From contig NZ_CP062222.1 in the NCBI RefSeq assembly GCF_017487405.1, positions 1,225,001 through 1,289,000 of the forward strand: 64,000 nucleotides of DNA, written 5' to 3'. How positions within the stretch are numbered: the stretch's first letter is position 1; each line of letters starts with the position of its first letter. The notes beneath the pieces were generated by a model, which was given only the letters and a program-made list of their open reading frames with translations, was not told the origin of the DNA and did not search any database. Of the stretch, positions 1 through 9,061 are shown piece after piece. A program made the translations under genes and the position numbers. Source of the stretch: Brevundimonas goettingensis. Lineage in GTDB: Bacteria > Pseudomonadota > Alphaproteobacteria > Caulobacterales > Caulobacteraceae.

Positions 1-1
1 G

Positions 2-37
2 AACGGCCCGCGGGTCGAGGTCGTCGAGATCGAGTAG
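2..37 (+). CDS. 3' end of an unidentified protein (partial)
   Basis: An open frame enters at the left edge and ends in TAG at 35-37, giving the tail NGPRVEVVEIE. GC-rich third positions and an acidic C-terminus fit a real gene end, and the palindromic repeat that follows is typical of a gene boundary. Eleven residues are too few to name a family. Confidence 0.35.
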   Translation, partial: NGPRVEVVEIE

Positions 38-45
38 TTCTGACG

Positions 46-226
46 TCTCCTCCCCGTCGCGCAGCGATGGGGAGGTGGCTCCGAGCGCTTGCGAGGAGAC
101 GGAGGGGGCGACACCGTGCCGGCCGCCGAGTTCCTCACCTGAAAAACTCTCCTCGCCCCCTCCGTCTCGTCGGCTGAGCGCCGCCGATCCACCTCCCCAT
201 TCGCCCGGCGGCGAACGGGGAGGAGA
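46..226. repeat. Nested palindromic intergenic repeat element
   Basis: The outer arms, about 47-78 and 189-225, are imperfect inverted repeats carrying CTCCTCCCC / GGGGAGGAG. Each arm is itself a hairpin (CTCCCC...GGGGAG). An inner pair at about 92-111 and 153-171 (GGAGACGGAGGGGGCGA / TCGCCCCCTCCGTCTC) completes the nesting. No coding potential is seen. Short mosaic repeats of this kind are common between genes in Caulobacterales. It ends one base before the VOC gene's stop, so it may also serve as a bidirectional transcription end. Confidence 0.7.
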
Positions 227-227
227 G

Positions 228-584
228 TTACTTCACCGGTTCCCAGAGTTCGATCTGGTTGCCTTCGGGGTCCTGGATGCGGGCGAAGCGGCCGACCTCG
301 GGGCTGTCCCATTCGGCCTTGGTGATGGCCTCGACGCCGGCGACCCGCAGGCTGGCCAGCAGGGTGTCGAGATCGTCGACGCGCAGGTTGATCATGAACT
401 GCTTCTCGGCCGGGAAGTAATCCGTATCGGCCTTGAACGGGGCGAAGACGGTCGGGCCGGCCTGCTGGTCCCAGACGAACTGGCCCTCGGGCGCCCCGAC
501 GCCCAGATGCTCCAGATACCAGGCGCCGAGCGCCTTGGGGTCCTTCGCCCTGAAGAAGAAGCCGCCGATCCCGGTCACCGCCAT
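228..584 (-). CDS. VOC family (glyoxalase/bleomycin-resistance fold) protein
   Basis: A single vicinal-oxygen-chelate module of 118 residues. It begins with the beta strand GIGGFFFRAKDP followed by the helix ALGAWYLEHLGV. The C-terminal half holds DPEGNQIELWEP, the usual last strands, whose Glu is commonly a metal ligand. Small VOC proteins include glyoxalase I-like enzymes and antibiotic-binding proteins; nothing here fixes a substrate. It is transcribed away from the repeat at 46-226 and lies 45 bases downstream of ppx on the same strand, so it may be the last gene of that transcript. Confidence 0.8.
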   Translation of the reverse strand: MAVTGIGGFFFRAKDPKALGAWYLEHLGVGAPEGQFVWDQQAGPTVFAPFKADTDYFPAEKQFMINLRVDDLDTLLASLRVAGVEAITKAEWDSPEVGRFARIQDPEGNQIELWEPVK

Positions 585-629
585 GATATTCCCCCTTTGG
601 TTTCGCCGGGAGAATGATCCTCGGCAGCG

Positions 630-2117
630 TCAGATGTCCAGCTTGAGCTTCATGGCCTCGGCCAGGGCCTTGGCGCGACGGCGGGTCTGTTCGCCCAGCA
701 GGACGTCGGCATAGCCGTCTGAGGCCGTGAGACGCAGCAGACCGCGATCGACCGTGACCGAGGCGTTGGCCAGAAGCTGGGGCGAGCGGCCCGAGAGGTC
801 GCAGCCGAGGCGCATGGCCAGGCCCAGGGCGCGGGCGCGCTGGCGGGCGGTCTCGTCCAGCAACCGATCGACCGCCGCGGGATCGGGCGTCGCCGCCGAG
901 CCGCCGTAGCGGGCGTTGAGTACACAGGCCAGGAAGACGCGTTCGGCGTGGCTCTGGCCCGGGATGGGCGCCCGCAGGACCTGATCGAAGACCAGCTCCA
1001 GCCGGTGGTCGGGATGCAGCCGGGCGCCGAGGTCGGCCAGCTGGCAGGCGGCCGAGGCCAGGACGTCGTCGCGCCGACGACCGAACGCCGGGGGCAGGGC
1101 GGCGATGACGTCCGCGAGCCAGCCGCGCAGGGCGCCGGGCAGGGTCGGCGAGATGCCCTGGCGGCCGCCCAGGGCCGCGCAGCCCGCGATCAGCGGGTCC
1201 TCGACGGCCTCGTCGCGGTCCAGGGCCTCGAACAGAAGCCCCTCGCGCAGGCCCCAGGCCGAGAAGTGGATGGTCTTGAGGCCGAGACGGTCGATCAGCC
1301 CCTCCAGCACGAGGGCGGAGTAGGGCAGGGTCTCGGCGCGCTTCTTCGACAGGCCGGGCAGGCGGTCCAGCGAGGCGCGCGACTGCTGGGCCACCAGCCG
1401 GGCCACGCCGCGCGCATCGTCGGCGTTCATAGCGTACTGGTGCACGATCCGGATCGGATAGCCGTTCATGGCCATGTGCAGCTGGGCCAGGGAGCGCCAG
1501 CCGCCGCCGACGGCGTGCAGGCTGTCGGTGGCGAAGGGCTTGGCCGCGGGCTTGAGCCGCTCGGCGATGGTGGCGCGCAGGCGGCCGGTGTCGAAGCCGG
1601 CGGGATCGGCCAGGCTGAACGGGCCCAGCGGCAGGGTGATCCCGGGCTTGAGCGTCTGGCCCTCCAGCCGGATGAGCTCAAGGCTGGAGCCGCCCATGTC
1701 GGCCGCGACCCCCTCGGCCGTCGGATCGCCCGCCAGCACGCCGAGCGCCGAATAGCGGGCCTCTTCCTCGCCCGACAGGACGCGGACCTGAAGCCCCGTC
1801 TCGGCGGCGACACGCTGGCAGAACTCGGGGCCGTCGATGGCGTCGCGCACGGCAGCGGTGGCGGTCACATGCAGATAGGCCGGGCGCACGCTCTCCAGCA
1901 CCGCCGCGAATCGCCTGAGCGCCGTCAGGGCCATTTCGACGCCGACGGGCGAAAGCTTCCCGGTCGCGGGCAGGTCGCGGCCCAGACCCGCGAGGACCTT
2001 TTCGTTGAACACCGTCCAGATGGCGCGCCCTTCAAGCCGGTAGAGCACCAGGCGCACGGAGTTGGAGCCGATATCGACGACCGCCGCCTCCCGCGGGGCG
2101 ATGTAGGATTCGATCAC
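630..2117 (-). CDS. ppx: Exopolyphosphatase, Ppx/GppA family
   Basis: Removes terminal phosphate from polyphosphate (and, in some family members, from pppGpp). The 495-residue product opens with VVDIGSNSVRLVLY, the first phosphate loop of the ASKHA fold, and has the second loop at ADMGGSSLELIRL near residue 140. The C-terminal 180 residues are helical, as in the HD-like domain of Ppx. The start is GTG at 2115-2117. It lies 11 bases after the ppk stop, so synthesis and breakdown of polyphosphate are probably co-transcribed. Confidence 0.9.
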   Translation of the reverse strand: MIESYIAPREAAVVDIGSNSVRLVLYRLEGRAIWTVFNEKVLAGLGRDLPATGKLSPVGVEMALTALRRFAAVLESVRPAYLHVTATAAVRDAIDGPEFCQRVAAETGLQVRVLSGEEEARYSALGVLAGDPTAEGVAADMGGSSLELIRLEGQTLKPGITLPLGPFSLADPAGFDTGRLRATIAERLKPAAKPFATDSLHAVGGGWRSLAQLHMAMNGYPIRIVHQYAMNADDARGVARLVAQQSRASLDRLPGLSKKRAETLPYSALVLEGLIDRLGLKTIHFSAWGLREGLLFEALDRDEAVEDPLIAGCAALGGRQGISPTLPGALRGWLADVIAALPPAFGRRRDDVLASAACQLADLGARLHPDHRLELVFDQVLRAPIPGQSHAERVFLACVLNARYGGSAATPDPAAVDRLLDETARQRARALGLAMRLGCDLSGRSPQLLANASVTVDRGLLRLTASDGYADVLLGEQTRRRAKALAEAMKLKLDI

Positions 2118-2128
2118 TTAGGTCGGGC

Positions 2129-4345
2129 TCAACGCGAGGGGCGCACGTAGCGCAGGGCTTCGGGCTTGTTCTTCACCTTGCGGCCGCGGCCCGAGAGGCT
2201 GGGGTTGGTCATGAAGTATTTGTGCGCCGAGAAGGGCCGTTCCGGATCGGCCGGGGTGACGCGCACATAGTTCCCCTCGGCGTCCAGTGTCCAGCTCTGG
2301 GCGTCGTCCTTGAGGTTGGCGACCATGATCTGGTCCAGCACCTGATCGTGGACGGTGGCGTTGCGGATCGGGGTCATCAGCTCGACCCGCCGATTGAGGT
2401 TCCGCTCCATCCAGTCGGCCGAGGAGATGAAGAGTTTGGCCTTGTCGTGCGGCAGGTCGCGGCCGTTGGCGAAACAGACGATGCGGCTGTGCTCCAGGAA
2501 GCGACCGACGATCGACTTGACCCGGATGTTCTCCGACAGTCCCGGCACGCCGGGACGCAGGCAGCAGATGCCACGCACCACCAGCTCGATGCGCACGCCC
2601 CACTGGCTGGCGCGATACAGGGCGTCGATGATCTCGGGATCGACCAGCGCATTGAGTTTGACCCAGATGGCCGCGGGCTTGCCCATGGCCGCCGCCGACA
2701 TCTCCTTGCCGATCAGCTCGATCAGGGTCGCCTTCATATTGATGGGCGAGACGACCAGGGCTTCCAGCTCTTCCGGCTCGGCATAGCCGGTGATGTAGTT
2801 GAACACCCGCCCGGCATCGCGGGCCAGGACCGGGTCAGAGCTGAAAAGGCTGAGGTCGGTGTAAATCTTGGCCGTCACCGGGTGATAGTTGCCGGTGCCG
2901 AAGTGGCAGTAGGTCTTCAGGCCCTCGCCCTCGCGCCGGACGACGACGCTGAGCTTGGCGTGGGTTTTGTACTCGACGAAGCCGAAGACGACGTGCACGC
3001 CGGCCCGCTCCATGGCCCGGGCCCAGCGCAGGTTGGCCTCCTCGTCGAACCGGGCCTTGATCTCGACCAGGGCGACGACGTTCTTGCCGTTCTCGGCCGC
3101 CTCGATCAGGGCTGCGACGATCGGGCTGTCCTTGGAGGTGCGGTAGAGCGTCTGCTTGATCGCGATGACGTTGGGGTCCCGCGCGGCCTGGCGCAGGAAC
3201 TGCACCACCACGTCGAAGCTCTCGAACGGGTGGTGGATCAGGATGTCCTTCTCGCGCACGGCGGCGAAGACGTCGCCGCCCTGGTCGCGGACGCGTTCGG
3301 GATAGCGGGGCTCATAGCCCGGGAATTTCAGGTCCGGATGGCCGGGCGGGATCAGTTCGGAAAGCTGGGCCAGACCCAGCATGCCCTGGACCATGACCAC
3401 GTCCTGGGGCGCGGCCTTCAACTCGGTGACGATGAAGTCGCGCAGGTCGTCGGGGGTCGAGGCCTCGATCTTGACCCGCACCACCTCGCCGAGACGACGC
3501 TGCTTGAGGGCTTCCTCATATTCGAGAACCAGATCCTCGGCCTCTTCCTCGATCTCGATGTCCGAGTCGCGGATCAGACGGATCAAGCCGCGCTCCAGCA
3601 CCTCGCAACCGGGGAACAGGTGGTCGATGAACAGCAGCAGCAGGCTTTCCAGCGTCACGAAACGCCTGCGGCCCGACTTGGAGCGGCCGTCGACCGGCAG
3701 CTCCCAGAAGCGGCGCACCTGGGTCGGCACGGGCACCAGGGCGTAGAGCACCCGGTTGTCGGCGTGGCGGCGCAGCTTGAGCACCAGGGAGAAGCCGAGG
3801 TTGGGCAGGAAGGGGAAGGGGTGGGCCGGGTCGATGGCCAGGGGCGTCAGGACCGCGAACAGCTGGTTCAGGAACTCCGGCTCCAGCCGGTCGCGCTCGG
3901 TCCGGGTGATCTTGGCCGAATGGATGACCTCGATGCCGGCCTCGGTCAGCTCCTTGCGCAGCTGGGCCCAGCGCGACTGCTGCTCGGCCATCAGCTCGCC
4001 GGCGGCCAGATTCACCCTCTCCAGCTGTTCGGCCGGCGTCAGACCGTCGGAGGACAACACCCGGACCCGCTCGCGCACCTGACCCTTAAGGCCAGCGACC
4101 CGGGTCATGAAGAACTCATCCAGATTGTTGGCCGAGATCGACAGGAAGCGCAGCCGTTCCAGCAGCGGATGCGTCGGGTTGGCGGCCTCCTCCAGCACTC
4201 GGGCGTTGAACTTCAGCCAGCTGATCTCGCGGTTGAAGAACCGTTCGGGCGACGCCATCAGCTCTTCGGACAGAGCCAGCTGAGGCGCGCGGGAAGAGGG
4301 AACCTCTTCTCCGGTGGTGGTGTCGGCAATCACGGCATCGGACAT
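2129..4345 (-). CDS. ppk: Polyphosphate kinase 1
   Basis: Polymerises the gamma phosphate of ATP into polyphosphate. The protein has 738 residues. The N-terminal domain starts at [20 protein letters not shown], with [15 protein letters not shown] shortly after. The two phospholipase-D-like C-terminal domains carry [15 protein letters not shown], whose His is the autophosphorylated residue in the family, and [17 protein letters not shown]. An open frame continues 134 codons further upstream, but that stretch is antisense-like and overlaps hdaA, so ATG at 4343-4345 (MSDAVIAD) is chosen. Order on the strand is hdaA-ppk-ppx. Confidence 0.95.
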   Translation of the reverse strand: MSDAVIADTTTGEEVPSSRAPQLALSEELMASPERFFNREISWLKFNARVLEEAANPTHPLLERLRFLSISANNLDEFFMTRVAGLKGQVRERVRVLSSDGLTPAEQLERVNLAAGELMAEQQSRWAQLRKELTEAGIEVIHSAKITRTERDRLEPEFLNQLFAVLTPLAIDPAHPFPFLPNLGFSLVLKLRRHADNRVLYALVPVPTQVRRFWELPVDGRSKSGRRRFVTLESLLLLFIDHLFPGCEVLERGLIRLIRDSDIEIEEEAEDLVLEYEEALKQRRLGEVVRVKIEASTPDDLRDFIVTELKAAPQDVVMVQGMLGLAQLSELIPPGHPDLKFPGYEPRYPERVRDQGGDVFAAVREKDILIHHPFESFDVVVQFLRQAARDPNVIAIKQTLYRTSKDSPIVAALIEAAENGKNVVALVEIKARFDEEANLRWARAMERAGVHVVFGFVEYKTHAKLSVVVRREGEGLKTYCHFGTGNYHPVTAKIYTDLSLFSSDPVLARDAGRVFNYITGYAEPEELEALVVSPINMKATLIELIGKEMSAAAMGKPAAIWVKLNALVDPEIIDALYRASQWGVRIELVVRGICCLRPGVPGLSENIRVKSIVGRFLEHSRIVCFANGRDLPHDKAKLFISSADWMERNLNRRVELMTPIRNATVHDQVLDQIMVANLKDDAQSWTLDAEGNYVRVTPADPERPFSAHKYFMTNPSLSGRGRKVKNKPEALRYVRPSR

Positions 4346-4391
4346 GGATACAGGTTGTGGAGCGCGTTCGTGACGGCTGCAACCTCGCTGT

Positions 4392-5078
4392 TCAGTTCTC
4401 TTCGTCGTCCGCGGCGTCTTCTTCGTCAGGAAGAGTCTGGGCGGCTTCCAGCACCTGACGGGCCAGGGCCCGCGTGACCGGGCGATGCTGCTCGTCGAGG
4501 CGGGCGACGACGTCTTCCACGGCGGCGGCGGACCGGTCGATACGCCGCACCAGATAGTCGATGACCTCATCGGTCGGGGTAATGCTGCGTTCGGCGAATC
4601 GGGCGCGCAGGATGGCGGCCAGGACGACGTCGTCGGGCTCCTCCATCGCCGTGACCCGGATCGAGTCGAGCCGCGAGCGCAGGTCGGGCACCTGGACCTT
4701 CCAGAAGCGCGGGGAGGGGCGCGAGACCAGCAGCAGGGCCCCGCCATCGGCCTGGGCCAGGTTGATCAGGTGGAACAGGGTCTCGTCGTCGGCGTCCTGG
4801 GCGATGTCCAAAAGGACAGGGCGGCCTTCCAGCTCCAGCGGATCGTGGTGGGCGGCCTCGGCGCCGTTCAGGGCCACGGCGCCGACCCGCTCGGCCCAGA
4901 TGGCGGCCAGATGGCTCTTGCCGCAGCCGGCGGGGCCGCAGATGGCCATGACCTGACCGGCCGCATCGGGCCAGCGCTCCAGCACCCGCACGGCCTCTTC
5001 GTTGGAGGCCGAGCGCACGAAGGTCGACGCGCCCTGGGGCACGTCGCTCTGCAGCGGCAGGCGGAGTTGATCGGTCAT
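4392..5078 (-). CDS. hdaA: DnaA-related regulatory protein HdaA
   Basis: An AAA+ protein of 228 residues that lacks a DNA-binding domain. In Caulobacter, HdaA joins the replication clamp to stimulate ATP hydrolysis by DnaA. The start [10 protein letters not shown] gives the clamp-binding motif QLxLPL at residues 4-9, the reason for choosing ATG 5076-5078 over the ATG six codons upstream. Walker A is [11 protein letters not shown] near residue 50. The region after [10 protein letters not shown] corresponds to Walker B, with the motif weakly kept. The C-terminus is a short acidic tail ([11 protein letters not shown]). ppk follows 46 bases downstream. Confidence 0.9.
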   Translation of the reverse strand: MTDQLRLPLQSDVPQGASTFVRSASNEEAVRVLERWPDAAGQVMAICGPAGCGKSHLAAIWAERVGAVALNGAEAAHHDPLELEGRPVLLDIAQDADDETLFHLINLAQADGGALLLVSRPSPRFWKVQVPDLRSRLDSIRVTAMEEPDDVVLAAILRARFAERSITPTDEVIDYLVRRIDRSAAAVEDVVARLDEQHRPVTRALARQVLEAAQTLPDEEDAADDEEN

Positions 5079-5192
5079 GGCGAGACGTCCCGGCATGGTG
5101 TCATCCTACCACCCCGCATCGAAAACGCGGTTAACGGGAAGGCGACGGAAACGGGGGACATCGGGGACAAGACGGTCGTCCTGTGGGTGGCT

Positions 5193-5480
5193 TCAGACGA
5201 ATTCGGCCAGGGCGGGGTTGATCCGACCCGCCGCGAACTCGACGACGCGGTAGTCGGCCAGGCCGTGCGCGGCGAACGGGTCCTGCTTCATGATGGCGGT
5301 GACCTCGTCCAGCGACTTGCCGCCGCGGGCGATCAGGAAGCCGCCGGTGCGCGGAACCTTGGGGCCGGTGAGGATCAGCAGGCCGTCGGCGATCTGCTCG
5401 TCCAGCCAGGCCCGATGTTCGGCCGTCTTCGCCTCGATCTCCTCGATGGGGCGGGTGTAGGTGATCTCGATCAGGAACAT
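5193..5480 (-). CDS. YciI family protein
   Basis: A 95-residue ferredoxin-like alpha/beta protein. Features of the YciI family are the early [19 protein letters not shown] helix-turn-strand, the GGFLIARG strand and [16 protein letters not shown] near the C-terminus, where the Asp and His sit in the conserved pocket. YciI proteins are small dimers with mostly unknown reactions. ATG at 5478-5480 is used; upstream codons on this strand are antisense to aspS leader DNA. It is divergent from aspS, with a gap of about 175 bases holding both promoters. Confidence 0.85.
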   Translation of the reverse strand: MFLIEITYTRPIEEIEAKTAEHRAWLDEQIADGLLILTGPKVPRTGGFLIARGGKSLDEVTAIMKQDPFAAHGLADYRVVEFAAGRINPALAEFV

Positions 5481-5654
5481 GAGCGGCTTCCGCTGGACTG
5501 GACGCCCGTTGATATGTGGATTCGCCGGCCTGTGGACAAGGTCGTGAAATGGGCTCCGACCTTGACTTTCGGGGGCGATGATGCGCCCTTCCGCGCCTTC
5601 CAATTCCCGCCGGCCTTCCCTGTTTTGGGCGGCCGCTTCAGACGAAATTTGTTC

Positions 5655-7487
5655 ATGCACGCCTATCGCTCCCACACCTGCGGCGCTCTCCGGTCTTCGG
5701 ACGCGGGCGCCAATGTGCGTCTTTCGGGCTGGGTTCACCGCAAGCGCGACCTCGGCGGCCTGCTGTTCGTCGACCTGCGCGACCACTACGGCATCACCCA
5801 GCTGGTGCTGCACCCGTCGACCCCGGGCTTCGAGATCGTCGAGCGCCTGCGCGCCGAAAGCGTGATCCGCATCGACGGTGAAGCCGTCATGCGCGACCCC
5901 TCGACCGTGAACCCCCTGCTGCCTACCGGCGAGGTGGAGGTCCGCGTCGCCGGCCTGGAAGTCCTGTCGGAAGCCGCTGAGCTGCCGATGCCGGTCTTCG
6001 GCGATCAGGAGTACCCCGAGGAAATCCGCCTGCAGAACCGCTTCCTCGACCTGCGTCGCGAGCGTCTGCACAAGAACATCGTCCTGCGCTCGAAGGTGAT
6101 CTCCTCGATCCGCCAGCGCATGGTCGGTCAGGGCTTCCTGGAGTACCAGACCCCGATCCTCACGGCGTCCTCGCCCGAAGGCGCGCGCGACTTCCTGGTG
6201 CCGTCGCGTCTGCACCCGGGCAAATTCTACGCCCTGCCGCAGGCCCCGCAGCAGTTCAAGCAGTTGCTCATGGTCTCGGGCTTCGACCGCTATTTCCAGA
6301 TCGCCCCCTGTTTCCGCGACGAGGACCTGCGCGCCGACCGTTCGCTGGAGTTCTACCAGCTCGACGTCGAGATGAGCTTCGTCACGCAAGAGGATGTTTT
6401 CGCGGCGATCGAGCCCGTCATGCACGGCGTGTTCGAGGAGTTCTCGAACGGCCTGCCGGTGTCGCCCATTGATGGAAAACATAGTTTCACCAACGACTTC
6501 GGCGAGACGTTCGAGCACGGCGGCTTCGAGCGCCTGACCTTCGCCCAGTCGATGGCCTGGTACGGCACCGACAAGCCCGACACCCGCAACCCGATCAAGA
6601 TGCAGGTCGTTTCGGACCACTTCCGCGACGGCGGCTTCGGCCTGTTCGCCAAGATCCTCGGCGCAGACGAAAAGAACGCCGTCTGGGCCATCCCGGCCCC
6701 GACCGGCGGGTCGCGCGCCTTCTGCGACCGCATGAACTCCTGGGCCCAGGGCGAGGGCCAGCCGGGCCTCGGCTATATCTTCTGGTCGGATGATCAGAAC
6801 GCCTGGGGCGGCCCGATCGCCAAGAACCTGGGTCAGGAGCCGACCGAGGCCCTGATGACCTCGCTGGGTCTCGGCCAGGGCGACGCCGCCTTCTTCGTCG
6901 CCGGCCTGCCGACCGCCTTCGCCAAGTTCGCGGGTCTGGCCCGCACCCGCGTCGGCACGGAGCTGAAGCTGGTCGCCGAAGACCAGTTCAAATTCTGCTG
7001 GATCGTCGATTTCCCGATGTTCGAATGGTCCGAGGAAGAGAAGAAGGTCGACTTCTCGCACAACCCCTTCTCGATGCCGCAGGGCGGTCTGGAGGCTCTG
7101 GAGACCCAGGACCCGCTGACCATCCGCGCCTATCAGTACGACATCGTCTGCAACGGCTATGAGCTGTGCTCGGGCGCGATCCGGAACCACAAGGCCGAGA
7201 TCATGCTCAAGGCCTTCAACATCGCCGGCTATGACAGCTCGGTGGTCGAGGATCAGTTCGGCGGAATGCTGAACGCCTTCCGCTACGGCGCGCCGCCGCA
7301 CGGCGGTCTGGCTCCCGGCATCGACCGGATCGTCATGCTGCTGGCCGGCGAGACCGCCATCCGCGAGGTCATCGCCTTCCCGCTGAACCAGCAGGGCGAG
7401 GATCTGCTGATGAACGCCCCGACCGAGGCGCAGGAGCGTCAGCTCAAGGACGTCCACATCCGCACCGCCGTTCCGATCAAGATCTGA
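5655..7487 (+). CDS. aspS: Aspartate--tRNA ligase (bacterial type)
   Basis: Charges tRNA with aspartate. The 610-residue product has an N-terminal OB-fold anticodon domain ([23 protein letters not shown]) and class II motif 2 ([21 protein letters not shown]). A GAD insertion lies in the middle, and motif 3 ([16 protein letters not shown]) is near the end. The length and the GAD domain mark the bacterial type. An open frame extends upstream, but MHAYRSHTC is the usual family start and is used here. Alphaproteobacterial AspRS is often non-discriminating, acting with GatCAB; this cannot be settled from the sequence. A strong terminator follows. Confidence 0.96.
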   Translation: MHAYRSHTCGALRSSDAGANVRLSGWVHRKRDLGGLLFVDLRDHYGITQLVLHPSTPGFEIVERLRAESVIRIDGEAVMRDPSTVNPLLPTGEVEVRVAGLEVLSEAAELPMPVFGDQEYPEEIRLQNRFLDLRRERLHKNIVLRSKVISSIRQRMVGQGFLEYQTPILTASSPEGARDFLVPSRLHPGKFYALPQAPQQFKQLLMVSGFDRYFQIAPCFRDEDLRADRSLEFYQLDVEMSFVTQEDVFAAIEPVMHGVFEEFSNGLPVSPIDGKHSFTNDFGETFEHGGFERLTFAQSMAWYGTDKPDTRNPIKMQVVSDHFRDGGFGLFAKILGADEKNAVWAIPAPTGGSRAFCDRMNSWAQGEGQPGLGYIFWSDDQNAWGGPIAKNLGQEPTEALMTSLGLGQGDAAFFVAGLPTAFAKFAGLARTRVGTELKLVAEDQFKFCWIVDFPMFEWSEEEKKVDFSHNPFSMPQGGLEALETQDPLTIRAYQYDIVCNGYELCSGAIRNHKAEIMLKAFNIAGYDSSVVEDQFGGMLNAFRYGAPPHGGLAPGIDRIVMLLAGETAIREVIAFPLNQQGEDLLMNAPTEAQERQLKDVHIRTAVPIKI

Positions 7488-7510
7488 TCGGAAGCGATTG
7501 TCTGAAAAAG

Positions 7511-7542
7511 AAAAAGGCGGCCTGCGAGGGCCGCCTTTTTTG
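7511..7542 (+). terminator. Rho-independent terminator of aspS
   Basis: GGCGGCC and GGCCGCC form a stem with a TGCGAG-type loop, followed by TTTTTTGTT. It starts 24 bases after the aspS stop. The upstream A-rich side also gives a weaker U-tract in the opposite direction, so it could end transcripts of both strands. Confidence 0.9.
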
Positions 7543-7559
7543 TTGTCCGGAGGAGAGCC

Positions 7560-8450
7560 TCAGTCGTTCGCGGCGTAGTGGCGCACGGGCGGGGTCGGAA
7601 CTGCCGGCGGGCGCGGCGGGGTCGGAGGGGCCACCCGGACGAAGACCCGGCTGCGGCAGTTGCCGATCTGCAGGCCGCGCGGCAGACGGGTCTCGTCATT
7701 GGCGCAGGCCTCGCTGACCTGGTCCTGGGTCAGGCCCACGGCGCGCGACAGGTCGGCGCCGCGGATATCGGTCCGACGCAGCGAGGCGCCCGCGAAGTTG
7801 GCGCGGTTGAAGTTGCCGTTCCGGAAGCGGGCGTTGTCCAGGCTGGCGCCCGAGAAATTGGCGCCCGAGAAGTCGCCTGAAATCATGTTCGCGGCCTGCA
7901 TCTCGGCGTGGGCAAAGGAGGTGTTGCGGGCGTTCACATTGGCCAGGTTGGCGCCGAACATCTCGGCCCCGGTCAGACGGGCGTCCTGCAACACTGTCGA
8001 ATTCATGTTGACGGCGCTCAGTTCGGCGCCGGTCAGATCGACGCGCGCCATATTGGCGTTGGCGAAGACGCCACCCGAGGCCTCGGCGCCGTTCATGGCC
8101 ACATCCACAAAGGCGGCTGAGGTGAAGTTGGCGCCGTTCAGCTCCGTGCCGGTCATATTGGCGCGGCTGAAGTCGCTGTTGGTGAAGTTGCCGCCCGTCA
8201 GTTCGGCGCCGCGGAGATTGGCGCCGACCAGGGTCGCGCTGATGAAGGTGGCGCCGCTCAGGGTCGCGCCTGACAGGTTCCGGCCCGAGAGGTCGCAGCG
8301 GTTGCAGGAACCGCCCAGGGTGACCGTACGCGACACTCCGTCCTGAAGGCTGAAGCGCACTTCGGCGGCGGCCTGGGTCGCGCAGGCGACGGCGGCCAGC
8401 CCGAGGGCGGCGGCGGAGGCGTTACGGATTAGTGCTGCGATCTGTTTCAC
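7560..8450 (-). CDS. Exported pentapeptide-repeat protein (long paralogue)
   Basis: A secretory signal (IRNASAAALGLAAVACATQAAA) precedes a right-handed quadrilateral beta-helix of about 30 A(D/N)LxX repeats, from about residue 55 to 235. It opens with GGSCNRCDLSGRNLSG and closes with LTQDQVSEACANDETRLPRGLQIGNC. The last part is a proline-rich tail. Cys pairs at both ends of the helix suggest disulfide caps in the periplasm. GTG at 8448-8450 is chosen because TTGAGGCG precedes it. The shorter paralogue upstream on the same strand shares both caps. No substrate or target is indicated. Confidence 0.85.
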   Translation of the reverse strand: MKQIAALIRNASAAALGLAAVACATQAAAEVRFSLQDGVSRTVTLGGSCNRCDLSGRNLSGATLSGATFISATLVGANLRGAELTGGNFTNSDFSRANMTGTELNGANFTSAAFVDVAMNGAEASGGVFANANMARVDLTGAELSAVNMNSTVLQDARLTGAEMFGANLANVNARNTSFAHAEMQAANMISGDFSGANFSGASLDNARFRNGNFNRANFAGASLRRTDIRGADLSRAVGLTQDQVSEACANDETRLPRGLQIGNCRSRVFVRVAPPTPPRPPAVPTPPVRHYAAND

Positions 8451-8512
8451 ATCGCCTCAATGAAGCGGAAGCCCCTGAAAGCCTACTTAAATCGCGGTAA
8501 CAGTCGGGCCGC

Positions 8513-8998
8513 TCAGCAGGCGGGAATATGCAGGCCGCCGGGCAGGGTGGTGGCTTCATCGCCGCAGGCCTGGTTGAGTTGGCGCTGGGTCAGGCCGGTG
8601 GCCCGGGCCAGCTGGGCGCCCGAGAAATTGGCGCCCGTCAGGGTCGCGCCCGCGAAGGACGAGCCTTCGAGGTAGGCGCCGACCAAACTGGCGTTGGTCA
8701 GGTTTGCGCCCGAGAAGTTGGAGCTGGAGAAGACCGCGCCATAGGCCTCGACGTCGCGCATGTCGGTGTTGGCGAAACGGGTGCGGTTCATGACCGCCAA
8801 GCTGAAGTCGGCCTGACGCAGGCGCGAGCCCGTCAGGTTCAGCCCGCGCTTCTCGATGTTGGAGAAATCGCCCTGGAACAGGTTGCAGCCACGGCAGTCA
8901 TGGCCGGAGCGGACGCTGGCGATCTGGCCCGCGTTCTGGGCCAGAACAGGAGTGGCGACCGCCGCGACGGCGGCGATCAGGACGAGGGGTTTCTTCAC
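8513..8998 (-). CDS. Exported pentapeptide-repeat protein (short paralogue)
   Basis: 161 residues with the signal peptide MKKPLVLIAAVAAVATPVLAQ. About 17 pentapeptide repeats run from GHDCRGCNLFQGDFSN to GANFSGAQLARA, followed by the cap GLTQRQLNQACGDEATTLPGG ending in a Cys. GTG at 8996-8998 is preferred because CGGAG lies at proper spacing and the signal peptide then has a normal length; the upstream frame adds 14 polar residues. The product looks like a shortened copy of the neighbouring gene and probably arose by tandem duplication with loss of coils. Confidence 0.85.
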   Translation of the reverse strand: MKKPLVLIAAVAAVATPVLAQNAGQIASVRSGHDCRGCNLFQGDFSNIEKRGLNLTGSRLRQADFSLAVMNRTRFANTDMRDVEAYGAVFSSSNFSGANLTNASLVGAYLEGSSFAGATLTGANFSGAQLARATGLTQRQLNQACGDEATTLPGGLHIPAC

Positions 8999-9061
8999 GG
9001 GCAGGCTCCGGCCGGGCGAACCGGCGCTGTGATCTTTCAAAGACCCATACCGCAGAGGTGT

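Noticed and set aside
2222..4477. Long open frame of 751 codons on the plus strand opposite ppk
   Set aside because: It is antisense to a conserved kinase, rich in His/Gln/Arg/Asp as expected from reversed GC-rich codons, and has no family marks. The same applies to other long antisense frames, such as 8528-10588, 13776-15221, 22643-24124 and 29210-31906.
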